Assembly: GCA_025642065.1 (NCBI GenBank)
Contig: JAODUP010000065.1
Location: 182,501 to 246,500, forward strand
Direction of reading: 5' to 3'
Origin: Paralvinella palmiformis
Taxonomy: Eukaryota; Annelida; Polychaeta; Terebellida; Alvinellidae
Length of the DNA: 64,000 bases
Below, piece after piece: positions 12,324-23,454 of this stretch (within the stretch, counting starts at the first letter, position 1; every line of letters begins with the position of its first letter). The position numbers and the translations under genes were made by a program. The notes under the pieces are model-generated. The model did not search any database, was not told the origin of the DNA, and was given only the letters and a program-made list of their open reading frames with translations.

Positions 12324-12326
<3 letters not shown>
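10840..12326. other. Mostly A+T-rich unique noncoding DNA
   Basis: A short G+C-richer part lies at about 11230-11460. From 11640 to 12100 the sequence is very A+T-rich. An 8-bp inverted repeat (ACTTTCCG at 12028, CGGAAAGT at 12063) encloses 27 bases. No gene is seen. Confidence 0.5.
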
Positions 12327-12387
<61 letters not shown>

Positions 12388-12392
12388 TATAT
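12327..12392. repeat. (TA)n microsatellite
   Basis: About 60 bases of alternating TA with a single interruption (TAGATAT) near the end. Confidence 0.97.
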
Positions 12393-12894
12393 TGTAATAT
12401 AATTTAATTATTCAAGTTTGTTCTATTCATCTAACAGCTCTAGATCTAACCCACCACTTAATCCGCGAACTGACGATCATAAGCCGCTACTATCATCAAG
12501 ACAAAAGATGCCTCGTGGGTCATTGAAGCCAACAAAATAAAAACCTCTAGTCGCCATAACTGGACAAGATTAGCCACTGTTTACTTTTTCGCGAACGACG
12601 TACGCAAATAACAGTATTTCTGGCCAAGAGGCCGTGATTCGATTCAAAGTCAGGCACGAACACCTTAAATTATCGCCCAATCCACGAAAAGCAACCGAAA
12701 CAAAGACACTCGCAAAGGAACGGACATGAAACGTGGCCGGAGATGTAATGGACAGGGGAAAGGGACGTGGAGTTGGTGAGAAAGGCAGATAGACAAAGGC
12801 CACGGAGGGAAGTAGCCATCACAGAGGCAGCGACAACAAAGTGAATAGAACGTATTACACTTGACTCCGGAACAAATCTGACCCGGAGTCAGAT
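12393..12894. other. Unique noncoding DNA
   Basis: No gene recognised. Minus-strand frames (77 and 119 codons) depend on reading through the adjacent CA tract. Confidence 0.5.
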
Positions 12895-12911
12895 TCTCTC
12901 TCTCTCTCTCT

Positions 12912-12979
<68 letters not shown>

Positions 12980-12990
12980 CACAACACACA
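12895..12990. repeat. (CT)n-(CA)n compound microsatellite
   Basis: A CT tract of about 18 bases is followed directly by about 66 bases of CA and then interrupted CA. Confidence 0.97.
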
Positions 12991-13585
12991 CCCTGACATT
13001 AATCAGCCTTTTCCCGGTGTCCATTGTTGATAAAGCTTATTTACCTAGCGCCGCCATCAATGGTCGAGCGGAGCTTTGAACACTTTCAAAGAATACCACC
13101 AAACGTCAGCGGGTCACGTATAGGCAAATTTACGGCCATAATTCTGGCCAAGTGGTGGACAAAAGAGCGGCACCCGCCGAAATGTGACGTTTGCCCCCCA
13201 CTACATAAACCTGTCAGCGGGAAAGAATAATGGTTTATTAATTATTAATTACTCGGAGGAGAGGCGCACCACATCACTGTCCTGCCACTGGCACGCTAAA
13301 TCACGCCAAACAAGATGAGATTAAGGAAGAGGGGGAAATATCCCGGAAAGTATATCTGCTCGCCATTAGGTAATGTTTCCTTAGCGCCAAACTCCAGCCG
13401 TTATATCGCCGACGCTTGCAACTAATGTCGCATGTGAATTGGCTATTTTTCTTATTCCGGACGTTGATTGTTTTATTTCTTATTCCAGCTTATGTTGGGA
13501 AGGTCATGGCGAAGAGGGTGATTATTGGATGACCCGGATTTAATTTATGATTAGGTTCAACAGTTTTGCTGCGTTTTGTATAAGG
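12991..13585. other. Unique noncoding DNA rich in TAATTA cores
   Basis: A G+C-intermediate stretch. At 13227-13255 it carries closely packed ATTAATTATTAATTA homeodomain-type cores. No coding frame above 68 codons. Confidence 0.5.
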
Positions 13586-13638
13586 CCATCCAACTGGTAT
13601 GTTTGTATGGACTCCATACACACATACCAGCTTGATGG
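13586..13638. repeat. 53-bp near-perfect hairpin
   Basis: A 26-base left arm (13586-13611) pairs with a 26-base right arm (13613-13638) around a single C, with three mismatched positions. The inner GTATGGA/TCCATAC and the CTGGTATGT/ACATACCAG parts are exact. This is far longer than a chance palindrome. With essentially no loop, it suggests a palindromic transposon relic rather than a microRNA precursor. Confidence 0.85.
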
Positions 13639-13730
13639 TAAATTAATTTCTGGATTAAATTTTTTATAGGAAACTTCAATTCCAATTCAAGATTTCTCAA
13701 TTCCTATTCCAATTCCGTTTTTTTAAATAA

Positions 13731-13764
13731 TCAATTCCAATTCCGATTCCGGAATTGGAATTGA
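13731..13764. repeat. 15-bp inverted repeat of AATTCC type
   Basis: TCAATTCCAATTCCG (13731-13745) is exactly complementary to CGGAATTGGAATTGA (13750-13764) with a four-base loop. The preceding 65 bases contain more degenerate AATTCC units, so part of the symmetry may come from a decayed hexamer repeat. Confidence 0.85.
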
Positions 13765-14748
13765 CTCCATGTCAGGTATAGACGTATTTATTATCAAAGA
13801 TGTGTCACTATTTTCGTATCGAAACGCCATTTGAAGTCCATACATTTTCCCGTCAATCTATCGTCATTTTGCCGTCCAGCCACGTGATCGAGGTTTATGA
13901 CGATATTAAGTACTTCCTTTGTGTCGGCCACACGGCCGCCATCGGATATCGGACAGCTTCATGCGATTTTAATTAATATACTGCCCGATCTAAAGTCCGC
14001 TTTATGATCGGATCGCGCATGCGTGCCGAGCACGTGACACATAAATCATGACGACATTAACGGTGGCTCGAGCTATGACGAAGGCCAAGAGTCGTTATTG
14101 ACCAATGGCCCGCGCGTTAGGGGAGGATCGACCAGCCAGGTCCGTGATAACCATGTTATTATTTGTCTACCGATCTCCAGTCGAATGACTCCCACTCATG
14201 ACAGGTCACGTGTTTATATTGGTTGCGCACGCGCTAGCACGTGTCGGCGTCGTTCGACTCGTACGGTAATTAGGCGCATTCATTTTGAATAATGCATCTC
14301 GTGTCGAACGAGACCGACCGGCGGCGAGAGCCGATGTCAACGGTAAACAACGAGCATCGTCACGTTGAACAATACGACGTAATTATTAATTATGGAAGCT
14401 AGGTGTTGGCTGGCACCGAGACGAGCATCATCTATCACTTAGAGGACGACCCACGGGGCAGAGGTCCCGGCTGTCACGCGGCCGAACTCGGCACAAGCCA
14501 AAGGACAAAGGCGGCCATATGCCGGAGGAGGCCCGAGGTCAACGTGAAATAGACAGCTCGGTCTCGTCCTGGGGGCTGGGCATTGGTCGTTCTGGTGGGC
14601 AGGGTACCACCAGTCGAACGGAGCGCGGTCACACATTTCGACGGCATGACTTTGGCTCATCATTGCGTTATTTGGACGGGGATATGAATTGTAAGACGCC
14701 GTACTATGTGGAGAAAACGAATGGAAAATATCATGATGAAAATGAGAG
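13765..14748. other. G+C-richer unique block
   Basis: Contains the E-box cluster annotated separately and TAATTA cores near 14380. Frames on both strands overlap (124 codons at 14439-14813 minus, partly microsatellite). None is recognisable as a gene. Confidence 0.5.
13881..14243. promoter_or_regulatory. Cluster of four CACGTG E-boxes
   Basis: Perfect palindromic E-boxes start at 13881, 14031, 14207 and 14238. CACGTG is the class B E-box bound by bHLH-zipper factors (Myc/Max, USF, MITF/TFE families). Elsewhere in the window it occurs at roughly the chance rate, so four in 363 bp is a local excess. A regulatory function is inferred only from motif density. Confidence 0.35.
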
Positions 14749-14808
14749 CGAGCGAGCGAGCGAGCGAGCGAGAGAGAGAGAGAGAGAGAGAGAGTGAGTG
14801 AGAGAGAG
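14749..14808. repeat. (GAGC)n-(GA)n compound microsatellite
   Basis: Five or six GAGC units run into a GA tract with one GAGT interruption. Confidence 0.97.
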
Positions 14809-15499
14809 CACACAAAAAAACGAATATAAAAACGGAGTCATCCCAGATTCAGCACCGATACCAGGAGCGATGCTTTTGTGCTTCGCCCAGCGGTACCGGG
14901 CCGGTAATTAATCTGATTTGACGCCGAGATCTGAGACACACTGCTTGAAATTTTGTCACGCGTCACGGTGTTTCAGCATTCCTGCCCAGAAAACAAAGTC
15001 TGCGGGCTAAGTGGACCACTTAAAACGCACCCGCCGTCGTCCGGACGAGCAGAGGGAACCTTTTGACCTAACGCTGGACAGATGGGCGGCGCTGGGCCGA
15101 CCATTCCACCCCTACCGCTAATTGACATATTCCATTGAATTACATGAAATTGTGAGAGTAAATTAAGTTTTACATTAAAGCTCGGTAACTCTATATAGGG
15201 TGCGCCACTAGCCAACTCTCGGCCGAGTCGTCGAGATGTAATTATGTACCATCATGGAAATGACTCGATCAGCAACGGAAATCTGAATTTAAAAAGGAAA
15301 TACAAAGAGGAGCGGGGTGTGTGAGGGGCGCCTTTTTGTACGTCTATAATTGAAAGAGACAAGTTAGTTTAATTTGGTTTCCCAGTAAAATGATTTGGTT
15401 TTACGCCGCCCAATAATGATTCACCATTTTAATTATCCTTTCTTCATTAGTGTATCATAATCAATTCTAATCAAGAAGGCGAAATTACGCAGAAGCCAT

Positions 15500-15531
<32 letters not shown>

Positions 15532-16334
15532 AACAAGAAATAACAGTAGTACCAAGCAGAATATCATCATGATTAAAATCAGTATCGGTGTTAATAATAC
15601 GAGAGGATCAAACCACATTTCCACATAAACACAACTATTTACGTAACTGTCAGGTCACAATGATATCAAAGGTGGAAAACAAATTACTTCTATAGCTGTC
15701 TCAAGTACTGACGTTTAATGGTCTAGATGATGATGATGATGACCCTGTATAGGTGTCATGATGATCATTATATGTTTTAGTTGATGATAACGATGATGAT
15801 AGATTGAGGATAATCATAATAATGATAATCACAATACAATCATGATAGTGATGTTGACATTTATCAAAGAAATAGACCACAAAATATCCAACTAAAGTGA
15901 TGTTACAGGTGCTTAGATATCCATGCTCATATTATTTACGATAACAGGCACGAATCTCCCCCCCCCCCCACACACACACACACACACACACAAACCAACT
16001 CCTTACAATACATCATAATACGGTTTTTGTCCGTAGCCAACGCTCCGCGCTAAACAAACAACAAACTTCAATTACCTGCCAACTAACAACACCGTGTAAT
16101 CAGACCGAGTCATCGACACACAATAGGTCAACCACATGACGGCTCCAACCTTTGACCCGACCCTTATCAGGCGCCCAGCGAGCGTCGGCCAACCTTTGAC
16201 CCGCCCGATGATGACTGCTCCTCACCGAGGTGTGACCACCCACTGACTGGTGCTCAAGTGGCTGTAATGGAAAAAACAAACTGGCATCATAACCATGGTA
16301 ACAACATCTTGTTAAATATCCGGGTTACTTATAA
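14809..16334. other. Unique noncoding DNA with small simple repeats
   Basis: Includes an ACA triplet repeat (15500-15530), ATG/GAT-rich tracts at about 15725-15850, and a C-run followed by CA (15958-15992). A 15-bp direct duplication (CCAACCTTTGACCCG) occurs at 16146 and 16189. No gene recognised. Confidence 0.5.
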
Positions 16335-16371
16335 GGGGGGTTGTTGGTGGTGGTGGTGGTGGGGGGGGGGA
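16335..16371. repeat. GGT triplet and poly-G tract
   Basis: A G-run, then GTT/GGT triplets and at least ten G. Confidence 0.9.
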
Positions 16372-18230
16372 GGTATTTAAAGACACCAATAATTTTATTA
16401 TCATTAGAGTTTCTGGCCATCATTCTGCGGCGGTGGTATTGTTCTATAACATAAACAGAAAGCATAATAATGTCATTTCTGATATTAAATGAGAAGTGAC
16501 AACCTATGTAAACATTAAACCCACAAACGATTAACTGCGACATCAATGAGGTTTTACACGTTGCCATGACAACGTTGTTGCCCTACCATATGTACACACA
16601 AGGTCTAAACTACGTTACATGCTAACTGTATATTACAAACATTACAAGAAACTTTATCCAGAATCAAAGGTAATAATAATGTTGGTTTAATAAATCCCCA
16701 TCATACCAGAAGTCATCTAAAGACACAAAACGTCAATAAAAGGTAGAGAAAATCTCAGTTAAAAGTTTCCCCGGATGTATAATATTTAACTTCCCACCAC
16801 AAATAGAAGTGATATACCTTAAGAAGAAGCTTCAACATTTTCAGGACATGGTACACTTATATAAATGTGCCACCAACCTGTTCCACGAAGTAGAGGCTCT
16901 TACGCTAAATATGTGTATCTTTAGCTAAGAAAAAGGGGAGAGTTCAGCGGGTGGAGCAAACGTAATACACAGAGAGGGGGGGGGGAGAAGGGAGGAGGCA
17001 GTGAAAGAGACTTATTTACTGTTCCTAATTTCATTTCCTCATCACCAAACTTACATCTAATAAAAACTCACCTCCAGTAATCCAGAGTATAAACTTTGAG
17101 ACAGTTCTCCCCCCCCCCCCAACCACCCTCCTGCTCGTCCCGGCACCAGGGGGCGGCCTAGACAAGAGATGATAAATAGCCACGAGTAGTACATTTGACT
17201 AAACTATGACTGTATGGAAGGTTGATAAGATGGTGTGTCTGTCTGTGTGTCTGTGTGTGGGGGGTGGTTGCTAATTCCAGGACGTCAGCTTAGATTTTGT
17301 TAATTAGAGAGACAAAGAGAGACAAAGTCGGTTAGAGACGGTTACAATTAACTGAGTGTGATTAGTGAGTGTCTGCTACAGTTACTCTTGTTCGGTTTTT
17401 GTCAATTCCCTTGTTGACTATAGACTGATGAGTATCGGAGCTGATAGTACAACGTTTTAATATAAACTTTCATTCTGAATGAAGAGCAAAAATTATTAGA
17501 CATCAAATAGCCAGCCAGTACCAGGAAGATCAGAGATAGATAGTTGTGTCTTGATAGTTATCTAATTCTCCTTCACATATAGAGTACATATCGTATTAGA
17601 CATAATAAGAAAATTTACAACAAAAGAACAAAATAACGGTTTCCGAAGTTTCAATCATCTAACACTAAATACGAACTAATACACAGCTCAATCTATTAAA
17701 CATGCTCTAATAACTTTATTTTAATTTTGTTGTTGTGTATTACAAGAAGTATATGAAGTAGTACAGACAGACCTACAAATAATATAATATCAAAGAAGAA
17801 ATTATCAAAATAAATGTTTCCATCATGTAATGGGTCAAACTAGCTCCAAAAATGTTAGTTACCAATTTACTTCATCCTGTATTAGTTTATATCTCCTGTA
17901 GATGATAGGTTAGCTGATGAGTCCTATATTACCGCTTAATGATCAAAATAACTCACAGGTACAGAGTACCATCAATAATTGCAGTATACTACGAAATACA
18001 CGGTCAATATCACTTAGTATAGTCCGGGTTTCAAAATATAATGAATATCACTAATTCTCTGTCACACTAACAAAAACATCGAGTGCTGTACAGTACATTG
18101 TAATATACCACAATACCATGTATTAATAGGTATAAACGAACGAAAAGAAGAGTAACTTTAGAACACGATAAAACATTAAGTAAACATCCGGTACTGTAAT
18201 ATAGTAGAGTATACATAGTAATATCAAACG
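16372..18230. other. Long A+T-rich unique noncoding DNA
   Basis: Nearly 1.9 kb with no frame of 60 or more codons apart from one at its 5' edge. Short poly-G (about 16976) and poly-C (about 17110) runs occur. I see no RNA gene, repeat unit or motif cluster. Confidence 0.55.
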
Positions 18231-18416
18231 ACGCTTCTATAGCTTAACTGGTAGCGCGGTTGGCCACAGGTATATAACACCTGGGTTCAAACCCCGGCCG
18301 GGCTATATCTGAAGGGTGTTTCATCTTTCACTTCGTCTCATTACCTTTGGATGTCGCACGGCCGATTTAGCGTACCTTGTGCATAAAGGTGGCCGTAAAA
18401 CATCAACATTTACAAC
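18231..18416 (+). mobile_element. tRNA-derived SINE, family A copy 1
   Basis: The head has an A box (TAGCTTAACTGG) and a B box (GGGTTCAAACC). The body shares TTTCATCTTT, CACTTCGTCTCATTACCTTT, TTGTGCATAAAGGTGGCCGT and AAAACATCAAC with the copies at 46.7 and 47.7 kb. It keeps the full body but has a diverged head and only a rudimentary ATC tail, so it is probably the oldest of the three. Confidence 0.85.
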
Positions 18417-18477
18417 ATTTCCATAGTTATATCAGTAATCGAAGGTCAGTATATAGGATGCACAATGAACACAAAAG

Positions 18478-18479
<2 letters not shown>

Positions 18480-18535
<56 letters not shown>
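18480..18535. repeat. (TA)n microsatellite
   Basis: Uninterrupted TA tract of about 54 bases, 64 bp after SINE copy 1. Confidence 0.97.
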
Positions 18536-19083
18536 CACTATGCACACCAGTAACAATAGGACAACATATTGATTTCATAGCATCTAGTGTACACGCTATA
18601 TAAAAAATCAGCCACCTCGACATTGCCACCAGGTAACATTACATAAGGAACACAATTCTCACCAAGAAGTGTATATTATAACATCAGTAAGCTACATTAC
18701 ACACACACACATCTAAAGTGGTACTAGTACTAGGAGCTGAGGGCCCATCAGTAACGGTGTTACGAGCTACATTGTATAATGAACATACTCGACAACATTT
18801 CAAACAACCGAACATCAAAACTTCAACCCACTCAGGTTTTACCTCGATAAACTTACAATAACAAGAAAAAATTTCTAGTTTCTCAATAAGAGGCTTTATC
18901 CTCTAGTATAAAATACATGTCTCCGTTATCGTTGGGGATTGTCGGGAAGAAGGCTGAAGCCTATCCCAAGTTTTAAAATAAATTATAAAGACAAAAGAAA
19001 TATTTGAAAAACCGAACCATTACTACGAGATCTAATTTAGAAACTTGTTATTGTTAACATCCTATGTGTGGAGTATCGGATGT
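18536..19083. other. Unique A+T-rich noncoding DNA
   Basis: Contains one short CA tract (about 18700). No gene recognised. Confidence 0.5.
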
Positions 19084-20501
19084 GGGATAGATAGTTGTTT
19101 ATAAAAGAGACATCAAGGAAAACAACATCTAAAATAGGATGTTTCTGATACTAGAACAACAATATAGAACTGGGATAGATAGTTGTTTATAAAAGAGACA
19201 TCAAGGAAAACAACATCTAAAATAGGATGTTTCTGATACTAGAACAACAATATAGAACTGGGATAGATAGTTGTTTATAAAAGAGACATCAAGGAAAACA
19301 ACATCTAAAATAGGATGTTTCTGATACTAGAACAACAATATAGAACTGGGATAGATAGTTGTTTATAAAAGAGACATCAAGGAAAACAACATCTAAAATA
19401 GGATGTTTCTGATACTAGAACAACAATATAGAACTGGGATAGATAGTTGTTTATAAAAGAGACATCAAGGAAAACAACATCTAAAATAGGATGTTTCTGA
19501 TACTAGAACAACAATATAGAACTGGGATAGATAGTTGTTTATAAAAGAGACATCAAGGAAAACAACATCTAAAATAGGATGTTTCTGATACTAGAACAAC
19601 AATATAGAACTGGGATAGGTAGTTGTTTATAAAAGAGACATCAAGGAAAACAACATCTAAAATAGGATGTTTCTGATACTAGAACAACAATATAGAACTG
19701 GGATAGATAGTTGTTTATAAAAGAGACATCAAGGAAAACAACATCTAAAATAGGATGTTTCTGATACTAGAACAACAATATAGAACTGGGATAGATAGTT
19801 GTTTATAAAAGAGACATCAAGGAAAACAACATCTAAAATAGGATGTTTCTGATACTAGAACAACAATATAGAACTGGGATAGATAGTTGTTTATAAAAGA
19901 GACATCAAGGAAAACAACATCTAAAATAGGATGTTTCTGATACTAGAACAACAATATAGAACTGGGATAGATAGTTGTTTATAAAAGAGACATCAAGGAA
20001 AACAACATCTAAAATAGGATGTTTCTGATACTAGAACAACAATATAGAACTGGGATAGATAGTTGTTTATAAAAGAGACATCAAGGAAAACAACATCTAA
20101 AATAGGATGTTTCTGATACTAGAACAACAATATAGAACTGGGATAGATAGTTGTTTATAAAAGAGACATCAAGGAAAACAACATCTAAAATAGGATGTTT
20201 CTGATACTAGAACAACAATATAGAACTGGGATAGATAGTTGTTTATAAAAGAGACATCAAGGAAAACAACATCTAAAATAGGATGTTTCTGATACTAGAA
20301 CAACAATATAGAACTGGGATAGATAGTTGTTTATAAAAGAGACATCAAGGAAAACAACATCTAAAATAGGATGTTTCTGATACTAGAACAACAATATAGA
20401 ACTGGGATAGATAGTTGTTTATAAAAGAGACATCAAGGAAAACAACATCTAAAATAGGATGTTTCTGATACTAGAACAACAATATAGAACTGGGATAGAT
20501 A
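19084..20501. repeat. 88-bp satellite, 16 near-identical tandem copies
   Basis: Units begin GGGATAGATAGTTGTTTATA at 19084, 19172, 19260 and every 88 bp to 20404. A 10-base partial unit ends the array at 20501. The only difference I can read is A to G at 19619 in the seventh unit. Each unit contains an AACATC/GATGTT inverted repeat around eight bases. Such homogeneity points to recent amplification or very active unequal exchange. Every frame through it is closed. Confidence 0.98.
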
Positions 20502-20596
20502 CACAATAATTTATAATTTTACGTTGTTTATTTATATATTTATTTTACCCCCAAAAGAAAGTTAAAATATCGTAATGGTATTAATATAAACATGAA

Positions 20597-20597
<1 letters not shown>

Positions 20598-20631
<34 letters not shown>

Positions 20632-20679
20632 TATTTACATATAAATTATATTATTATTATATATTATTATTATTATTAC

Positions 20680-20718
<39 letters not shown>

Positions 20719-20730
20719 TATTATTATTAC

Positions 20731-20788
<58 letters not shown>
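20598..20788. repeat. (TTA)n trinucleotide microsatellite
   Basis: ATT repeats at 20598-20631 and 20650-20788 with a few TAC interruptions. The 70-codon Y/L-run frame over it is a repeat translation. Confidence 0.97.
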
Positions 20789-20943
20789 TGTGGTATTAGT
20801 ATAACTCATATTAGATATAGTATATCACCCCCACGTTACTACTATATTTATACAACGTACACTCTTCTTGACATAAACTATGGTCACTATATTATAATTA
20901 TCAATTTTACAATCATAAACAATTTGTTTATTCCGATAATCTA

Positions 20944-21260
20944 TGTGGCTAACAGATAGAGCGCTGGACTAAAAACCGTGTTGTTCTACATTCGAATCTA
21001 GACCAACCGGCTACTGGTCGGAGGTGCACTTGCTGTCTGTTTCCACAAGTTACTAGCAATTATCATATGTTGATGGGTAATGGATTATTGGTTAGAAACA
21101 GTATATGCTATCAGGGGAGTTGATAATCGGGTCGGATTGTACAGGTCTTGACCAAGGCAGCGACGTGCAGAGCGACTAAACCCACAATCAGCCACAACTA
21201 GAAGGTAAATCCTTAGAGCAGCAGCATAGTTGTCTAACTGACTGACCACCTTTACTGTTG
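20944..21260 (+). mobile_element. Probable tRNA-derived SINE (family B)
   Basis: The head carries TGGCTAACAGATAGAGCGCTGG (A box; longer motif starts at 20946) and ATTCGAATC (B box, about 20990). This resembles the D-arm and T-loop of a tRNA with a CTAAAAACC anticodon-arm-like segment. The acceptor stem does not close, so I do not call a tRNA gene. The body is unlike the family A SINEs. The 3' boundary is uncertain. Confidence 0.5.
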
Positions 21261-21568
21261 TCATTTATTCCTTGATAACATTTTAATTCAAAGTAAACAA
21301 CAACAATAGTGTTGTTGTAATTATTTGCTGTGATATTATTGTAATATGATAAATACTAACAATATTGTGATTATTTCGTTGGGTATATGATCCTTACTAA
21401 CAATACACTAGACGAAATGACCATATCTTAATGTTATTAAGACAAACTTCAGATTTATCTCTCTGATGCTGACATCATCCTGTTGACAATCATACTATAA
21501 TTGTAGGTGTTGTAAGAGTCAGTGATAGTTGGTGATCACACCTGGAACATATCGCAAGTCCCACCAAT
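21261..21568. other. Unique A+T-rich noncoding DNA
   Basis: Short GTT/ATT-rich runs only. No gene or repeat recognised. Confidence 0.5.
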
Positions 21569-21650
21569 ACGGATAAGTTGGGGATTCGAACCCCGGGTTG
21601 GAGGTTTGCAACGCAGGGCTCTAACCATATTACGGTGTCGGAGCGTTCTC
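21569..21650 (-). mobile_element. tRNA-like SINE head, minus strand
   Basis: On the minus strand there is an A-box-like TATGGTTAGAG (plus 21620-21630) and a strong B box GGTTCGAATCC (plus 21582-21592). The B box sits in a perfect T-arm-like hairpin GGGGTTCGAATCCCC. The outer sequences do not form an acceptor stem. A degraded tRNA pseudogene is an equally good reading. Confidence 0.5.
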
Positions 21651-22508
21651 GGCAAATGGGCTGAAGGGTAAAATAATAAACGAGGGAAGACCACAGGGGA
21701 GCAAAGCCCGCGGGAATAAACGATCCGATCACCCGCAATACGTACGTCTGGCTAGACTGACCTAATTAGATACGTTCCAACCTAACCTGTTTTATTTCCC
21801 AGTATCGTGTTCCGTCAAAATTCAGTAGACTTTGATCGACGTCTAAACGTTCCTTCATAACGATATGTCGCCGATATTCAGGTGTAATAAAACAGATCTA
21901 TAACCGACGGGCAAATTAACGTGTTTCGGTTACCAAGGCAACGGACCAATCAGACGCCAATACCATTGTATCGGAGGGGTGGGTATGGGGGGGGGGGTTG
22001 TTGGTTAATAAGCGAGCTACGGATCATTACTAATTAACCCGTCATAGCGCGTTAATTATGAATTAGTTCGAGCCGACTCCGTCCGTGGCCCGCCGACGCC
22101 GAGTAATACTAGAGAGAATATGCTCATTTATCGGTGGATTAAAAACCTCGCCGGCTCCAATCTGCTAGATTAACATAAAGATGAAAACGGCATTCCGATA
22201 AACAGGTACAAAGACATTTTGTGTTCGGCCAGACAGCGACTTATATAACACGGTCATGTTAACCAGATCACGTGCTACAGTAACACGACTCCAGGGCTAC
22301 GTCGAGATATTGTTCTTATACAAAAAGATGAAATGCTCATTATTAAAGATAAACCATAATTGGCTCTGATTGTCTTGGTCAGGTTTATCTTCAGTAAAAG
22401 AAGCTAAACATATCTCGACTTGTAAATGTTGATTATTAGTTTTTATTTATTTTTGTCAAGACTGGATTTCTCAACGGCATAAATATACATATTTGTGCCC
22501 TTGAGTGG

Positions 22509-22511
<3 letters not shown>
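21651..22511. other. G+C-intermediate unique noncoding block with TAATTA cores
   Basis: At 22028-22070 three TAATTA-type cores occur around a CGCG segment. A poly-G run lies at about 21988. No coding frame was found. Confidence 0.45.

Positions 22512-22551
<40 letters not shown>
22512..22551. repeat. (TA)n microsatellite
   Basis: Uninterrupted TA tract of 40 bases. Confidence 0.97.
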
Positions 22552-22553
<2 letters not shown>

Positions 22554-23047
22554 AGGGTGTGGTGTACTGGTCATATTAGGCAGGCACGGAAAAAAATATG
22601 TCAGTGAGCTGCTTAAATATGTCCGAAGGACATATCTCAACGGAAATGTGGTGACCAAATGAAACATCCTACAGACCCACAGACAACAATGGGACTGATC
22701 TGACCTGAGAGTCTGCGCTGTAGTACACTCTCAACTGTCCTGTGTGTTTCAGCAGTCTGAGATCAAAACATTGACACAGATGATTAACGAAACGTGAACA
22801 AAGCCTTTGTACTAATCATAAGGAGACAATATCTTAATAAGCGAGTTTTCGTGCTCAGTAATATGTGTTACCACAGTGTTTGTGTTTTTGTGTGTGTTTT
22901 AGGGTACATATAAAGAGGCAACAGGCACAGAGCATCAACATATCTAAACATCCTTCGAGACCTACTTTTAAACTATTTTGACACGACAGTTTACATTCAA
23001 CAGTAATTTTCTGTGGTTCAAATGATCTGTCTCTCTGTGTTCATGTA
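22552..23047. other. Unique noncoding DNA with a small hairpin
   Basis: ATATGTCC (22617) and GGACATAT (22628) form an 8-bp stem with a three-base loop. The segment might be a diverged mobile element, but no second copy is recognisable. Confidence 0.4.
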
Positions 23048-23128
23048 TGTTATTATTATTATTATTATTACAATTATTAATACAAACTCTGCAACTATTC
23101 ATCTGCAAGATAGATACGCATAAGATAT

Positions 23129-23177
<49 letters not shown>

Positions 23178-23250
23178 TCCCTATCTCTCCCTCTGTCTCT
23201 CTCACTCACACATTCACACACACAGTCACACACACAGACACACTGGTGAG
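23048..23250. repeat. (TTA)n and (CT)n-(CA)n microsatellites
   Basis: An ATT tract at 23048-23071, then a CT tract at 23131-23203 grading into interrupted CA (about 23205-23242). Confidence 0.95.
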
Positions 23251-23267
23251 ACATTACACATGTCTCA

Positions 23268-23360
23268 GCAAGAAAAGTCGCCACTCTGGATTCAGTCCCC
23301 TGAAGAAACGTCCAGAGTTTGAATTCACGGTTCGAGATTCTCTGTGCCTGTGCCTTATTA
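23268..23360 (+). mobile_element. CA-tailed short dispersed repeat, copy 1
   Basis: Shares GATTCAGTCCCCTGAAGAA, CGTCCAGAGTTTGAATTCAC and TTCTCTGTGCC-type blocks with the segments at 31.4 kb (plus) and 51.35 kb (minus). In each place the same end runs into CA repeats within a few tens of bases, as if (CA)n were the element's tail. The family is unassigned. Confidence 0.75.
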
Positions 23361-23369
23361 TACACAGCT

Positions 23370-23370
<1 letters not shown>

Positions 23371-23452
<82 letters not shown>
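23371..23452. repeat. (CA)n microsatellite
   Basis: About 80 bases of uninterrupted CA, directly after the dispersed repeat at 23268. Confidence 0.98.

Positions 23453-23454
<2 letters not shown>

Noticed and set aside
13586..13638. MicroRNA precursor
   Set aside because: The hairpin is only 53 nt with a single-base loop, too short for an animal precursor, and I recognise no known mature microRNA sequence in it.
20944..21010. Functional tRNA gene (tRNA-like A and B boxes)
   Set aside because: D- and T-arm-like sequences are present but the acceptor stem does not close, so a SINE head is more likely.
21569..21650. Functional minus-strand tRNA gene
   Set aside because: The T arm is perfect but no acceptor or anticodon stem of normal geometry can be drawn.
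22782..22800. Second hammerhead-like word (GATGATTAACGAAACGTG)
   Set aside because: There is no stem II between the core and GAAA and no closing stem I.
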